Positions 24,293-32,476 of a stretch of 37,905 nucleotides of DNA are shown piece after piece. Under the pieces are notes generated by a model. The model was not told the DNA's origin. It saw nothing but the letters and a program-made list of their open reading frames with translations, and ran no database searches. The first letter of the stretch is position 1. Each line of letters opens with the position of its first letter. Origin of the DNA: Deltaproteobacteria bacterium. Its GTDB lineage: Bacteria; Myxococcota; B64-G9. The stretch is taken from NCBI GenBank assembly GCA_019314375.1, contig JAFCZJ010000078.1, positions 1 to 37,905 of the forward strand, in the 5' to 3' direction. Made by a program: the position numbers and the translations under genes.

Positions 24293-26157
24293 GGCGACCT
24301 CCTGCGCGATCGCCCCCGACCCCATCGGGTCGCAAAACCCAGGCCCAAAATGCCCAATGGCACGAAGAACACGGTTCCGTAAAACCAGAAAACATTTTCA
24401 TCCCGACTGTGCAAGACCGGCACATCCTCCTCACGGGTTGTGGCACCACCGATCCGACGGCGGCCCATGAGCCACTTCAGTACATCGGCAAGAAGGTGAT
24501 GGTTGCCCCCTGGGAAAAACAGGAAGGGGTCGGCAAAAACGTCGGCATCGGCGAAGACCACCACGCGCATTTCGTCATCCACCAGGATGGGCGCATCACC
24601 CTCCTTCACCGGCTGCTTGTCCGAGCTTTCGATCTTCTTTTGAACCGCCGCGGCCAGTGAGAACTCGCGCAAGGCTTCATTTGGACCCCGCTGCAAATCT
24701 CCGTCCGCGTCTGCCCAGCTGTTCTCCCTCGAACGAACCAAGAAATGTACCCGTTGCTTGCTGCCTTCAACCTTGCTCAAAGAGCCCGTGCTCGGAAACA
24801 CGATGGCCAAATCTCGGCTGTACTTATTCACAAAACCCGTGGCGGCATGAGAAGAAAACTTGTTTGTGACGATGCTGGTCATGTCGGCTCGGGTTTTGGT
24901 GAAGGGAACGAAATACCGAGGGTGGGCCAATTTGACAGGCTCGAAGACAAGCCCCAAAGAGGCCAGCAGCTCGGCGCTGGGCAGCGCGCCGGATTCCGGG
25001 TCCAACATGATGAGCATGCGCCCGCCGCCAGCGAGGTATGTCTCCAAAGCCTGCAATTCACCCGGCACAAGCCTTTTGCGTGGGCCCGCCCAGACCACCA
25101 ATGTCGCATCGGAAGGAACGGTCTCGGTCAAACCCTCCATGGCCCCCAGGGGTTTGACGCTCAGGTTTTTGCTCTCAAAATACTTCTTCAAAAGACTCAA
25201 GCGAGGTCGCAGGTCGCCCTCCCGCTTTTTGGCCCCCCGCTCTTCGTGACCGGTCAGCATGTAGACAGCCTGTCGATCGGTCGTCAATTTCAGTAAAGCC
25301 GTCTGAAACAAATCATCCAACTTGCGCAATTTGACTTTTGCCCGCTTGAGCTTCTCGCCCAATTCAATCTTCTGGCTGTTGCCGTCGCGCACCAGGACCA
25401 CGGTCCCCGTCCGGGCCACACGATGTTCTTCCGCCAAATCCGGCTCCAGGGCCCTATCCACCGTCCTCATTTTCAAACGAGATCCCGCCTTGACCAGTGC
25501 ATCGAAATAGCCACGAGCCTCCTCGAGCACCTGGTTCGTGTCAGGAAAAAACAAAAGCAACTCCAAGTCTGAATCCAAGCCCCCCACCATTTCCAAACTT
25601 GATTCGCTGGGTGCTGAAGTGCGGGAGTACGACAAATCGAAATACACATCCTTGCGGTCAACCACCGCATTGACCAAAAACAAGGTGCAGACAAAAAATC
25701 CCAGGCTCAAACCCGCGCCGACGGAAGCACGTATCCTGTTGTGCTCAATGCCCCGACCACGACCCATGGAGGCCAAACTCCACTGCAAAAACAAAAAGGG
25801 AACGAATCCTGCCACCAGGAGAATGGGCCAAGCAGCAGCCTGCCAACTCAGACCTCTGCCTGCTGCCGCCTGCCACAAGTCGGAAGACAGGGCGTAGAGC
25901 CCCAAGGCAAACAGCACCACCAGACTCAGCAGCGAAGCCAGGCCTTCCACGCGTCGCGCCTGATCCGCCGAGCGCAGCCAGGCCAAGGCCAGCACAAGAA
26001 AAGAGAGAAGACACAAGCCAGCCCCAAGGCCGCTCAAAGCCCACCGCAATGAGCCGGGCTCTCCGATCAAGCGCTCGCCGACGAAGACAAGAATCAGCCC
26101 CAAAGCCTGAGCCAACAAGGCATGGGGTCCATGAAGGCTTCCCAATCTCATCGCCAT
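24289..26157 (-). CDS. GldG-like ABC transporter auxiliary membrane protein
   Basis: The 622-residue protein starts at ATG 26157, eight bases after GGAG. N-terminal membrane helices span about 10-175 (LGLILVFVGERLIG, ILLVAGFVPFLFLQW, GLSLGFFVCTLFLVNAVV). A large soluble region follows with the GldG pattern: DLSYSRTSAPSESSLEMVGG, LELLLFFPDTNQVLEE, AVYMLTGHEERG, then a GATase-like fold (DATLVVWAGPRKRLVPGELQ, YLAGGGRMLIMLDPESG) and a C-terminal helix (FWFYGTVFFVPLGILGLGFA). In Bacteroidetes GldG works with GldA and GldF in gliding; outside that phylum the transported substrate is unknown. It overlaps the permease gene by 10 bp. Confidence 0.88.
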   Translation of the reverse strand: MAMRLGSLHGPHALLAQALGLILVFVGERLIGEPGSLRWALSGLGAGLCLLSFLVLALAWLRSADQARRVEGLASLLSLVVLFALGLYALSSDLWQAAAGRGLSWQAAAWPILLVAGFVPFLFLQWSLASMGRGRGIEHNRIRASVGAGLSLGFFVCTLFLVNAVVDRKDVYFDLSYSRTSAPSESSLEMVGGLDSDLELLLFFPDTNQVLEEARGYFDALVKAGSRLKMRTVDRALEPDLAEEHRVARTGTVVLVRDGNSQKIELGEKLKRAKVKLRKLDDLFQTALLKLTTDRQAVYMLTGHEERGAKKREGDLRPRLSLLKKYFESKNLSVKPLGAMEGLTETVPSDATLVVWAGPRKRLVPGELQALETYLAGGGRMLIMLDPESGALPSAELLASLGLVFEPVKLAHPRYFVPFTKTRADMTSIVTNKFSSHAATGFVNKYSRDLAIVFPSTGSLSKVEGSKQRVHFLVRSRENSWADADGDLQRGPNEALREFSLAAAVQKKIESSDKQPVKEGDAPILVDDEMRVVVFADADVFADPFLFFPGGNHHLLADVLKWLMGRRRIGGATTREEDVPVLHSRDENVFWFYGTVFFVPLGILGLGFATRWGRGRSRRRSP

Positions 26158-26873
26158 CGTCTTGACTCCAGCATGCGGGTGGCAGCCACCAGGAAGAAAG
26201 CCGTGACTGAGGCATAATAGACGATATCGCGCAGATGCACCTTGCCGCTCATAAACGAACGGAAGTGCATGTTATGCAAAGACAGATAAGAAAACACCCG
26301 GCTCAAAGGCGGCTGGGTTTCCTTGGCAAGCATCCACAAAAGCACCAAAGCCACCAGAATGCCGCCGGAAACAAAGGCCGCCACAATCTGGCTGCGGGCG
26401 ACGGCCGAGCCGAAAACGCCGATCGCCAGACTGGCGGACCCCAAGAGCAGCAAGCCCAGGTAACCGGAAAACACATGACCCCAGGATATCTTGCCGTTGA
26501 CCATGATCAGAAGCGGCATGTAAAGAGTGGCTAAAGTCAAAAACGACAGGAAAACCCAAGCGCCAAGAAACTTTCCCAATATTATCTGCCCGTCCCGAAT
26601 CGGTGACGTCAGCAGAAGCACGGCGGTACCACTTTGTTGCTCTTCAGCCAAAAGCCGCATGGACACGAAGATGCTCGCCACCATGGTCGTGCCTGAAAGC
26701 ACATAGAAAAACTCGTAGAGGACCTCGGCGGAGAGCTTTTCATCCGAGCCCAAGGCCCAAAGATTAAACAGCAGCCCATCCAAAGCCAAAACCAGGGCCA
26801 CCACGATAAAACCCTGCGGACTGAACAAAGAGGCCTTCAGCTCTCGCCAGGCCAACAAGCCAACGCGACTCAC
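26148..26873 (-). CDS. ABC transporter permease, GldF/ABC-2 type
   Basis: The 241-residue protein starts at a GTG whose GTGA overlaps the ATPase stop, behind GAGGAGG. It has about six membrane segments in the ABC-2 layout: GFIVVALVLALDGLLFNLW, FYVLSGTTMVASIFVSMRLL, the cytoplasmic LLAEEQQSGTAVLLLTSPIR motif typical of this family, LGAWVFLSFLTLATLYMPLL, YLGLLLLGSASLAIGVFGSA, and a last helix (IVYYASVTAFFLVAATRML). It would pair with the ATPase upstream and the GldG-like protein downstream. Confidence 0.9.
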   Translation of the reverse strand: MSRVGLLAWRELKASLFSPQGFIVVALVLALDGLLFNLWALGSDEKLSAEVLYEFFYVLSGTTMVASIFVSMRLLAEEQQSGTAVLLLTSPIRDGQIILGKFLGAWVFLSFLTLATLYMPLLIMVNGKISWGHVFSGYLGLLLLGSASLAIGVFGSAVARSQIVAAFVSGGILVALVLLWMLAKETQPPLSRVFSYLSLHNMHFRSFMSGKVHLRDIVYYASVTAFFLVAATRMLESRRWR

Positions 26874-27808
26874 GACCGTCCCTCCTCGTCACCGGTTAAC
26901 TGCAGAAAAACGCTTTCCAAATCTCCGCCCGCGGCCTGAAGGCCCAAGAGATCGAGTCCAGCCTCAACCACCGCCTTGGCCACCAGGGAGCGCATGTCCT
27001 TTTCACTATGCAACTCCAGCTTCAGGCTTTCTGTCATTGATTCGAGCCAGTGAATTTCGAATTCGCCCCCCAATCCCTCCAAAACCAGCTCCAGCGCATT
27101 TCTGTCGCCAGCCACCTCCAGGACAAGACGGGCCTTGTCGATGAAGCGACCGACCAGCTCTTCTTCGCTTCCTTGGGCAGCCAAGCGCCCCCGATGCAGG
27201 ACCAAAATGCGATCACAGGTCTGGCTTATCTCCGACAAAATGTGGCTGGACAAAAGAACAGTATGCTCGCCTGCCAGATGACGAATCAGAGCCCGCATCT
27301 CGACGATCTGGGCCGGATCCAAGCCCGCGATGGGCTCGTCCAACAGCAGGATGGGCGGTGCGTGTACGATGGCCTGGGCGATGCCCACCCGCTTCCTGTA
27401 ACCGAAAGACAAGGTCTCAATGCGCTGACTCGCCACGTCATCGACATGACATTGCCCCATGACCTTTTTCACCTGTCCAATAGATTTGCGACGTGGCACA
27501 CCGCGCAAGCGCGCAACAAAAAGCAGGAAATCCTCAACCCGCATCTCGCCGTACAGAGGCGGCACCTCCGGCAAATAGCCGATGCGTCCGCGTACCGCAA
27601 GCGGGTCAGCCTGGACCTCCAGCGAGTCCAAATGGGCCCGACCTCCACTGGGGGTCAAAAGGCAGCCCAGCATACGCAAGAGCGTGGTCTTCCCCGCGCC
27701 GTTCAGTCCCAAAAGACCGATGATCTCACCAGATTCAATCCTAAAAGATATGTCGTCTACAGCCCGGAAGTCGCCGTAGTTTTTGGTCAGGTGGCTCGCA
27801 ATGATCAT
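26870..27808 (-). CDS. ABC transporter ATP-binding protein, GldA/CcmA type
   Basis: The 312-residue protein has Walker A GLLGLNGAGKTTLL, signature LSFGYRKRVGIAQAI, Walker B ILLLDEPIAGLDP and the H-loop in LLSSHILSE. The signature reads LSFGY rather than LSGGQ, as is usual in GldA-like ATPases (LSKGY), so it is not a defect. The extra C-terminal domain of about 90 residues is normal for this branch. It is the first gene of a four-gene operon (ATPase, permease, GldG, DUF4340) in which every junction overlaps. A TTGACA at 27838-27843 may be its -35, but no good -10 is visible, and no clear ribosome-binding site precedes the ATG. Confidence 0.93.
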   Translation of the reverse strand: MIIASHLTKNYGDFRAVDDISFRIESGEIIGLLGLNGAGKTTLLRMLGCLLTPSGGRAHLDSLEVQADPLAVRGRIGYLPEVPPLYGEMRVEDFLLFVARLRGVPRRKSIGQVKKVMGQCHVDDVASQRIETLSFGYRKRVGIAQAIVHAPPILLLDEPIAGLDPAQIVEMRALIRHLAGEHTVLLSSHILSEISQTCDRILVLHRGRLAAQGSEEELVGRFIDKARLVLEVAGDRNALELVLEGLGGEFEIHWLESMTESLKLELHSEKDMRSLVAKAVVEAGLDLLGLQAAGGDLESVFLQLTGDEEGRS

Positions 27809-27952
27809 AGGCGCGATTTTTCATGTTTTGTTGAGTCTGTCAAGGGTGCTGGCCTCAAAGAAGTCCAATATCGCAAGATCCGAGGCCAGAAATCGTTTAT
27901 CTGCTGTACCCAAAGATCGCCAAACGAGCCTCTTGCGAGGGGTGCAAGGCCC

Positions 27953-27990
27953 AAAAAAAACGGCCGGCCCCACAAGAGGGGACCGGCCGT
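27953..27990 (-). terminator. Rho-independent terminator of the papain-like gene
   Basis: On the minus strand ACGGCCGGTCCCC pairs with GGGGCCGGCCGT across a six-base loop, with one bulged base, and is followed at once by a T8 run (27953-27960). It begins 21 bp after the stop codon of the papain-like gene. It is the clearest intrinsic terminator in the window. Confidence 0.9.
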
Positions 27991-28011
27991 CAAGATCATC
28001 TCAACAGAGCA

Positions 28012-29955
28012 TCAGTGAGCGACCATCAAGCCCCAACTGTTGATGGTACCCGTATCCTGGGCGGCGTGATCGGCCACCTTCAAAGTCCAGGTGCCGGCCG
28101 AATCCTTGCCCACGAAATCCGGCAAATCGAAGCTTTTCTTGATGTCCGGCGCGGAGGAGCCGGAAGCTTCTTGCGCCAGGACAAAGATTCCGTCCGGGCC
28201 ACTCAGTTCGATCTGAAGATCTCCACTGTAGCTGTGGCTGATGTCCACGGTCAGGCGCAGGCTCGAGATGCTGCCGCCCTCGCCCACCTGGATGGTGCTG
28301 GTCACGCCGGTTATGTCGTCATCCGGAATGGCCGTGGCCGTGTTGTTTTCGAAAACCGAAGGTCCGTTTTGCTCGCAGATCGGCAAATCAATGCATTCCG
28401 GATCCTGGCAATCGGTTTCGCCGTCTAAGTCGTTGTCGATTTGGTCGTCGCAGATTTCCGGGTCAATCTGAGTATCCGAATTGATCTGCAGACTCCAGGT
28501 ATTCAAGGTGCCAACGTCGGGAGCGCCATGGTCGATGACCTTCAAGGTCCAAATCCCGATCGAGCGCTTGCCCGCGAAACCGTCCACTACATATGTGCGC
28601 TGCAGGTTGACGAAGGCCTCCACCCAAGGCTCGACGACCTGGACTTCCGTGCCGTCGGGACCTTGCAAACGAATTTCCAAGTCACCGGTGTAATCGTGGG
28701 TGATGTCGACGGAGATGGACAAGGCCAAAATTTCGGCATCCACCGGCACTTCAATGGTGCTGGTCGCGCCCTCGGGATCGTTGTCCGGGATGTACTCGGC
28801 CGTGTCGTTGACAAAGACCTGGGGACCGCTCTGGCATTGGGGTGCCTCGACGCAATCTGAGTCGTCGCAGTCCACGTCGCCGTCACGGTCGTTGTCCAGC
28901 TCGTCGCCGCAGATCTCGTCCGGCACTTCCACCTCAGGCACATCGGCTGCGTTGGCCGAAAGATCGCCATCTACGTAGTCATATGAGATCCAGCCGTAGC
29001 CGTCGCCTTCCGGGTTTTGAACACCAAAAGAACCAGTGCCCCAGCTGTTCTTGAAGAGGAAGAAACCTTTTTCCATGACCGGATTGCCGTCGGCGTCGAC
29101 GATTTTCTTGCCTTCGGCGTCGCGCTTCTGGACTTCCAGATCATCGTCCCAGCCCACCAGCAAGAAACTATGACCAGCCCGTTTTTCCAGGCTCTTGGTC
29201 CTGTCGGTCGCGTTGGGGCTCAAGACGTAGCCCTTGCGCTTGTATTCGGAGCTTGTGGGCAAGCTGGAAGATCCGTGGTTCCAGGATTGGTAGAAAAACG
29301 TACCACCCACGATCACGCCCTGGCGCTTGTTGATCATGAAGGCCTTGATGCTGTCCGGACGAGAAGAGACCCAACGACTGCGCGGCAGCTTCCACTTCTG
29401 TGCGCTCATGGCCGAATCGGGCGGTGTGCCGTTGGTGTAGCACTTGGTGGGCTGGTCGTCTTCACCGGTGCATTCGGGATCATTCGAGCTGCTCCACCCG
29501 CTGGTTTCATAGGGCCAGTCTGCTTCAGCGACGATGCCGTACCGGTTGATCGCCTGCAAGTTGGACGAGGCATTGGAGCCTCCGGTGCGCGGGAAGGAAC
29601 CCACCTCGGTCTTCACGGACCATTGCAGGTATTGCTCGCTGAAATCCTTGTCCGTGTAAGTACCTTCCGAGATGTACAGATGCTCCATCAAGGCCACCGT
29701 GGAAAAAATCGAGCAAACGCCCCGGCGACCCTGGCTCTTGACCGAAGATTGCAGCTCGGTCAACTCAACGAAGCGCTTGGGGACGATCTGGTCGGTTTTC
29801 TCGTCAATCATGTCGGCCTTATCGGGCGCGCCGTCCATCAAGACATCCAAATCGCTCAAGATCGCGTCTTCGCCATCGTCCGCGGTGTCGCCGCAACCAA
29901 ACGCCGCCAAACCCAATGCCGCCAAGAACATCCACAACAGGCTTAATTTTCGCAT
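28012..29955 (-). CDS. Papain-family (C1) cysteine peptidase lipoprotein with two MopE-linker/P-domain units
   Basis: I use ATG 29955, preceded by AAGGAGG; the signal ends LAAFGC (Cys21). The 647-residue product has a short pro-region, then a C1 peptidase: SVKSQGRRGVCSIFSTVA with Gln and Cys81, RAGHSFLLVGWDDD with His262, and FFLFKNSWGTGSFG with Asn303. The usual Trp after the active Cys is Ser, and the papain disulfide Cys before it is absent. The C-terminal 260 residues are two similar units, each an Asp/Cys linker (ICGDELDNDRDGDVDC, ICDDQIDNDLDGETDC) plus a proprotein-convertase P-domain (SISVDITHDYTGDLEIRLQG, LTVDISHSYSGDLQIELSGP). It is probably a surface protease using P-domains for stability or binding. 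A strong promoter and terminator flank it, so it is monocistronic. Confidence 0.92.
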   Translation of the reverse strand: MRKLSLLWMFLAALGLAAFGCGDTADDGEDAILSDLDVLMDGAPDKADMIDEKTDQIVPKRFVELTELQSSVKSQGRRGVCSIFSTVALMEHLYISEGTYTDKDFSEQYLQWSVKTEVGSFPRTGGSNASSNLQAINRYGIVAEADWPYETSGWSSSNDPECTGEDDQPTKCYTNGTPPDSAMSAQKWKLPRSRWVSSRPDSIKAFMINKRQGVIVGGTFFYQSWNHGSSSLPTSSEYKRKGYVLSPNATDRTKSLEKRAGHSFLLVGWDDDLEVQKRDAEGKKIVDADGNPVMEKGFFLFKNSWGTGSFGVQNPEGDGYGWISYDYVDGDLSANAADVPEVEVPDEICGDELDNDRDGDVDCDDSDCVEAPQCQSGPQVFVNDTAEYIPDNDPEGATSTIEVPVDAEILALSISVDITHDYTGDLEIRLQGPDGTEVQVVEPWVEAFVNLQRTYVVDGFAGKRSIGIWTLKVIDHGAPDVGTLNTWSLQINSDTQIDPEICDDQIDNDLDGETDCQDPECIDLPICEQNGPSVFENNTATAIPDDDITGVTSTIQVGEGGSISSLRLTVDISHSYSGDLQIELSGPDGIFVLAQEASGSSAPDIKKSFDLPDFVGKDSAGTWTLKVADHAAQDTGTINSWGLMVAH

Positions 29956-29994
29956 AGTAAAAAGCCTCCTTAAATAATTGATTTTGGAGGGTGC

Positions 29995-30024
29995 ATTATA
30001 GCCACAAGCCCCCTGACTTGTCAC
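29995..30024 (-). promoter_or_regulatory. Sigma-70 promoter of the papain-like gene
   Basis: On the minus strand GTGACA (30019-30024, five of six) and a perfect TATAAT (29995-30000) are separated by 18 nt. The predicted start gives a leader of about 30 nt containing AAGGAGG. Confidence 0.75.
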
Positions 30025-30086
30025 GTCTTTTCGCAGTGCGTCATCCAATGCTCCACTTGGTCGGACCCTCATGTTATGTAAGAAAC

Positions 30087-30884
30087 ATGCTCGAACTGAT
30101 CTTCCTTGGCTCCGGCTCGCGAGGCAACGCCACCCTGATTCGCTGGGATCAGACCCGCTTACTCATAGACTGCGGTTTCACCGCCCGCGAGTTGAATCGC
30201 CGCCTCGCTGCCTTCGGCGAGCATTTGGACCGGGTACAAGCCATCTGCATCACCCACGAGCACAGCGATCACGTGGGGGGATTGCGCGGATTGGGGCAGC
30301 GCGAGGATCTGCAAATCTTCGGCACGTCCGGCACCCTGCCGGCCTTGCGCTTAGGCAAACGCAGCGAGGCCGAAAAAGTGCCCATCCAGCCAGGTCGTTC
30401 TTTTCGGGTGGGCCCGCTTGAGGTCATGGCTTTCTCCACCTCTCACGACGCCATAGACCCGGTGGGATACCGCATCACCCTGCCGGACGGCCGCCACTTG
30501 GGCCTGGCCACCGATCTGGGCATACCCAACGACGAGGCCGTGGAGGCCCTGTCCGGCTGCGAGCTCATCGGGATCGAGTCCAACCACGATCCGGACATGC
30601 TTGAGCATGGCCCCTACCCCTGGATCCTCAAGCGGCGCATCCGATCAAACAAAGGCCACCTCTCCAACCCCACCACGGCCGCCCTGTTGCCGCGCATCGC
30701 GGGCGACCGCCTGGAACAACTTTTCGCCATGCACCTGTCCGAGACCAACAACAAGCCGGAGTTGGCCCGGCAAGCGCTGCAAAAAAGTCTCGATCGCCTG
30801 GGGCTAAAGACCGGCTTGCGCATCATCGATCAGCACCAAGCCTCAAGCTATGGCAGGGGCTCGGGCCAAATGAAATTGCTATAA
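30087..30884 (+). CDS. Metallo-beta-lactamase-fold hydrolase, YycJ/WalJ-like
   Basis: The 265-residue protein from ATG 30087 starts MLELIFLGSGSRGNATLI, the usual opening of the YycJ/WalJ group. It carries the metal motif ITHEHSDHVGG (HxHxDH), later ligands in FSTSHDAIDPVGY and LATDLG, a further SNHDPDMLEHGPYPW block and SNKGHLSN, which is distinctive for this subgroup, then AMHLSETNNKPELA. Members are Zn- or Mn-dependent phosphodiesterase-type enzymes, and some have DNA exonuclease activity; the substrate here is unproven. The upstream extension of the frame is non-coding in appearance. Its TAA directly abuts the TAA of the convergent lipoprotein gene. Confidence 0.9.
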   Translation: MLELIFLGSGSRGNATLIRWDQTRLLIDCGFTARELNRRLAAFGEHLDRVQAICITHEHSDHVGGLRGLGQREDLQIFGTSGTLPALRLGKRSEAEKVPIQPGRSFRVGPLEVMAFSTSHDAIDPVGYRITLPDGRHLGLATDLGIPNDEAVEALSGCELIGIESNHDPDMLEHGPYPWILKRRIRSNKGHLSNPTTAALLPRIAGDRLEQLFAMHLSETNNKPELARQALQKSLDRLGLKTGLRIIDQHQASSYGRGSGQMKLL

Positions 30885-31331
30885 TTATTGGTTTTGCGGC
30901 CAGTTGCCATCCACTGGATTCCAGACAAAAACGAAGAAAAGGACCATGCTCGCCGTCGTGGCCAGGGCCGAAGCCGTCAAGGCCACCCATCTGTTTGCGT
31001 TGGTCTCATCCCGGGCTTCCACGTCGATGATCGCTTCCGCAGGCACATCCACCACACATCCCGGGCCCAAATTGCAATCCTGAAGCTGGAACCGCAGGCT
31101 GTCCATCCCCCAACGCAGCACCGTTCCCTCCGCGGCCCCGGGTCCAAGCATCCGCGGCAAGCGAACGCCATCACCGTCGTCGACCACGATGCAGCGGTCC
31201 AGGTGCAACCGGACCGACAAAGGGGGCGTACGATCCGGATCGGTGGGCGGCAAGGTGCCGAGAGAGACAAACTGGCTGCAGCCCGATGCGGGCAGCAGAA
31301 TAATGAGTAAAATGGCCAGACTTCGCTGCAT
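30885..31331 (-). CDS. Small lipoprotein with C-terminal hydrophobic segment
   Basis: I start at ATG 31331 (MQRSLAILLIILLPASGC), about eight bases after AGGATG; ATG 31340 is possible. The lipobox PASGC predicts lipidation. The mature part is short and beta-rich with three further Cys residues (LHLDRCIVVDDGDGVRLP, FQLQDCNLGPGCVVDVPAEA) and then a hydrophobic stretch (ALATTASMVLFFVFVW) before a short tail. I do not recognise a family. It is the last gene of the minus-strand run, 10 bp after the GNAT gene. Confidence 0.7.
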   Translation of the reverse strand: MQRSLAILLIILLPASGCSQFVSLGTLPPTDPDRTPPLSVRLHLDRCIVVDDGDGVRLPRMLGPGAAEGTVLRWGMDSLRFQLQDCNLGPGCVVDVPAEAIIDVEARDETNANRWVALTASALATTASMVLFFVFVWNPVDGNWPQNQ

Positions 31332-31341
31332 GACGGCCATC

Positions 31342-31797
31342 CTACTCACTCTTTGGCCTTAAGACGAGCTTCATTTGCCGATGGGGGATGCCGGCGTCGT
31401 CAAAAACAGGTCCCTCGGCTCTGAATCCGAAACGGGCATAAAACCCGATGGCCTGCGTTTGGGCGTCTAAGACAAGTCCTTCACATGCCGCGGATCGGGC
31501 CCGCTCTATTGCGGCCGACAGAAGAGCGGACCCCACTCCCCTTCCCCGCCATGGCCGCAACACCGCCATCCGTCCAATTTGTAGCCAGCCATCCCGCAGA
31601 GACCAAAGTCGAGCACAGGCAACAGGATGCCCGTCTTGATCTTCACAAAGCAGATGCAAGCTGCCTTCGTCTCGACCGTCCCACTCTTCTTCCGGCGGCA
31701 CATTTTGCTCATCGATGAAAACGACCTGTCGCACCAGCCGCAAGGCATGCTCATCGGTTGCCCAGGAAGCCTGGCGTGTTCGAAAATTCGATTCCAT
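31342..31797 (-). CDS. GNAT-family N-acetyltransferase
   Basis: The 151-residue protein shows the GNAT order: VFIDEQNVPPEEEWDGRDEG (N-terminal acceptor region, as in the ElaA/YjcF group), ACARLWSLRDGWLQIGRMAV, then the acetyl-CoA loop RPWRGRGVGSALLSAAIERA, and finally LVLDAQTQAIGFYARFGFRA with the Tyr that usually acts as acid. The acceptor is unknown and could be a small amine or a protein N-terminus. The start lies 3 bp after the CPBP stop, without an obvious ribosome-binding site, which suggests coupling. Confidence 0.9.
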   Translation of the reverse strand: MESNFRTRQASWATDEHALRLVRQVVFIDEQNVPPEEEWDGRDEGSLHLLCEDQDGHPVACARLWSLRDGWLQIGRMAVLRPWRGRGVGSALLSAAIERARSAACEGLVLDAQTQAIGFYARFGFRAEGPVFDDAGIPHRQMKLVLRPKSE

Positions 31798-31800
31798 ACT

Positions 31801-32448
31801 TTACACCAGAGGAAAAACGAGGAAAACAGCAAGATCCCACAAAGTATGACTCAGCACGTTGAGCCAAAGCGAACGGAATCGCCAGTACAACAGCCCCCAG
31901 AAAACGCCGCAGACACCAGCGGCGAGCACCAGCATCGGGTTGAGGCTTGCGACATGCATGCCTGTATAGAGAGTCGTGGCCAAAACCAAACCCAGCCATG
32001 GGCCATGGGCTTCGGCCAAGCGCCTTTGTAAAAAAGCCCGCCAAAAAAGCTCTTCGGCGGGTCCGATGATCAAAGCAACCAACAAACCCATGCGCCAAAC
32101 GCCGGCACCTTCCTTCAGGCCGTAAACCTGGTCGATGCCGGCGCCGGCAAAATCAAAAAGCTGCCGGGAAAAAAGATTGCCAAGCCAAAACACGGCGTAG
32201 AGCAGGGCCGCACTGCCCATGCCCAGCAAAATTTTCCACCACAAGCCGCGACTCGCATCGAGCAGAAATCCCCGTCGCCAGTCCGCATCAATCCAGGCCA
32301 CCAGCAACATCAACAGGGAGGCATTGCCGGCCATCCACCACCAAAAATCGAAAGGCCCAAGGGTCTTCAATACAAAGACCGGCAGAAACAGGGCCAAGGC
32401 CAGCGCGGCCATGGCCCATGTGATGCGAGCCTGGTGCTTCACCTGCAT
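31801..32448 (-). CDS. CPBP-family intramembrane metalloprotease
   Basis: The start is set at ATG 32448 (MQVKHQARITWAMAALALAL), giving 215 residues; the upstream in-frame extension lacks coding character and overlaps menA. Six or more membrane helices carry the family motifs: IIGPAEELFWRAFLQRRL (EExxxR), TLYTGMHVASLNPM (His) and LNVLSHTLWDLAVF (His). CPBP proteins include eukaryotic Rce1 and bacterial Abi proteins and are glutamate-type intramembrane proteases. The gene sits 28 bp after menA and 3 bp before the GNAT gene, so it is operonic. Confidence 0.9.
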   Translation of the reverse strand: MQVKHQARITWAMAALALALFLPVFVLKTLGPFDFWWWMAGNASLLMLLVAWIDADWRRGFLLDASRGLWWKILLGMGSAALLYAVFWLGNLFSRQLFDFAGAGIDQVYGLKEGAGVWRMGLLVALIIGPAEELFWRAFLQRRLAEAHGPWLGLVLATTLYTGMHVASLNPMLVLAAGVCGVFWGLLYWRFRSLWLNVLSHTLWDLAVFLVFPLV

Positions 32449-32476
32449 TCCACTGGCCCTAGCACTAGAAGTGCCT

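Noticed and set aside
27400..27420. LSFGY in the ABC ATPase as a damaged signature motif
   Set aside because: GldA-type ATPases normally have LSKGY-like signatures, so this is a family feature.
27050..28018. A 322-codon plus-strand open frame opposite the ABC ATPase
   Set aside because: It mirrors the ATPase coding strand and has no domain of its own.
29017..29946. A 309-codon plus-strand open frame opposite the papain-like gene
   Set aside because: It is antisense to the catalytic domain with conserved Cys, His and Asn; the product is low-complexity and lacks a ribosome-binding site.
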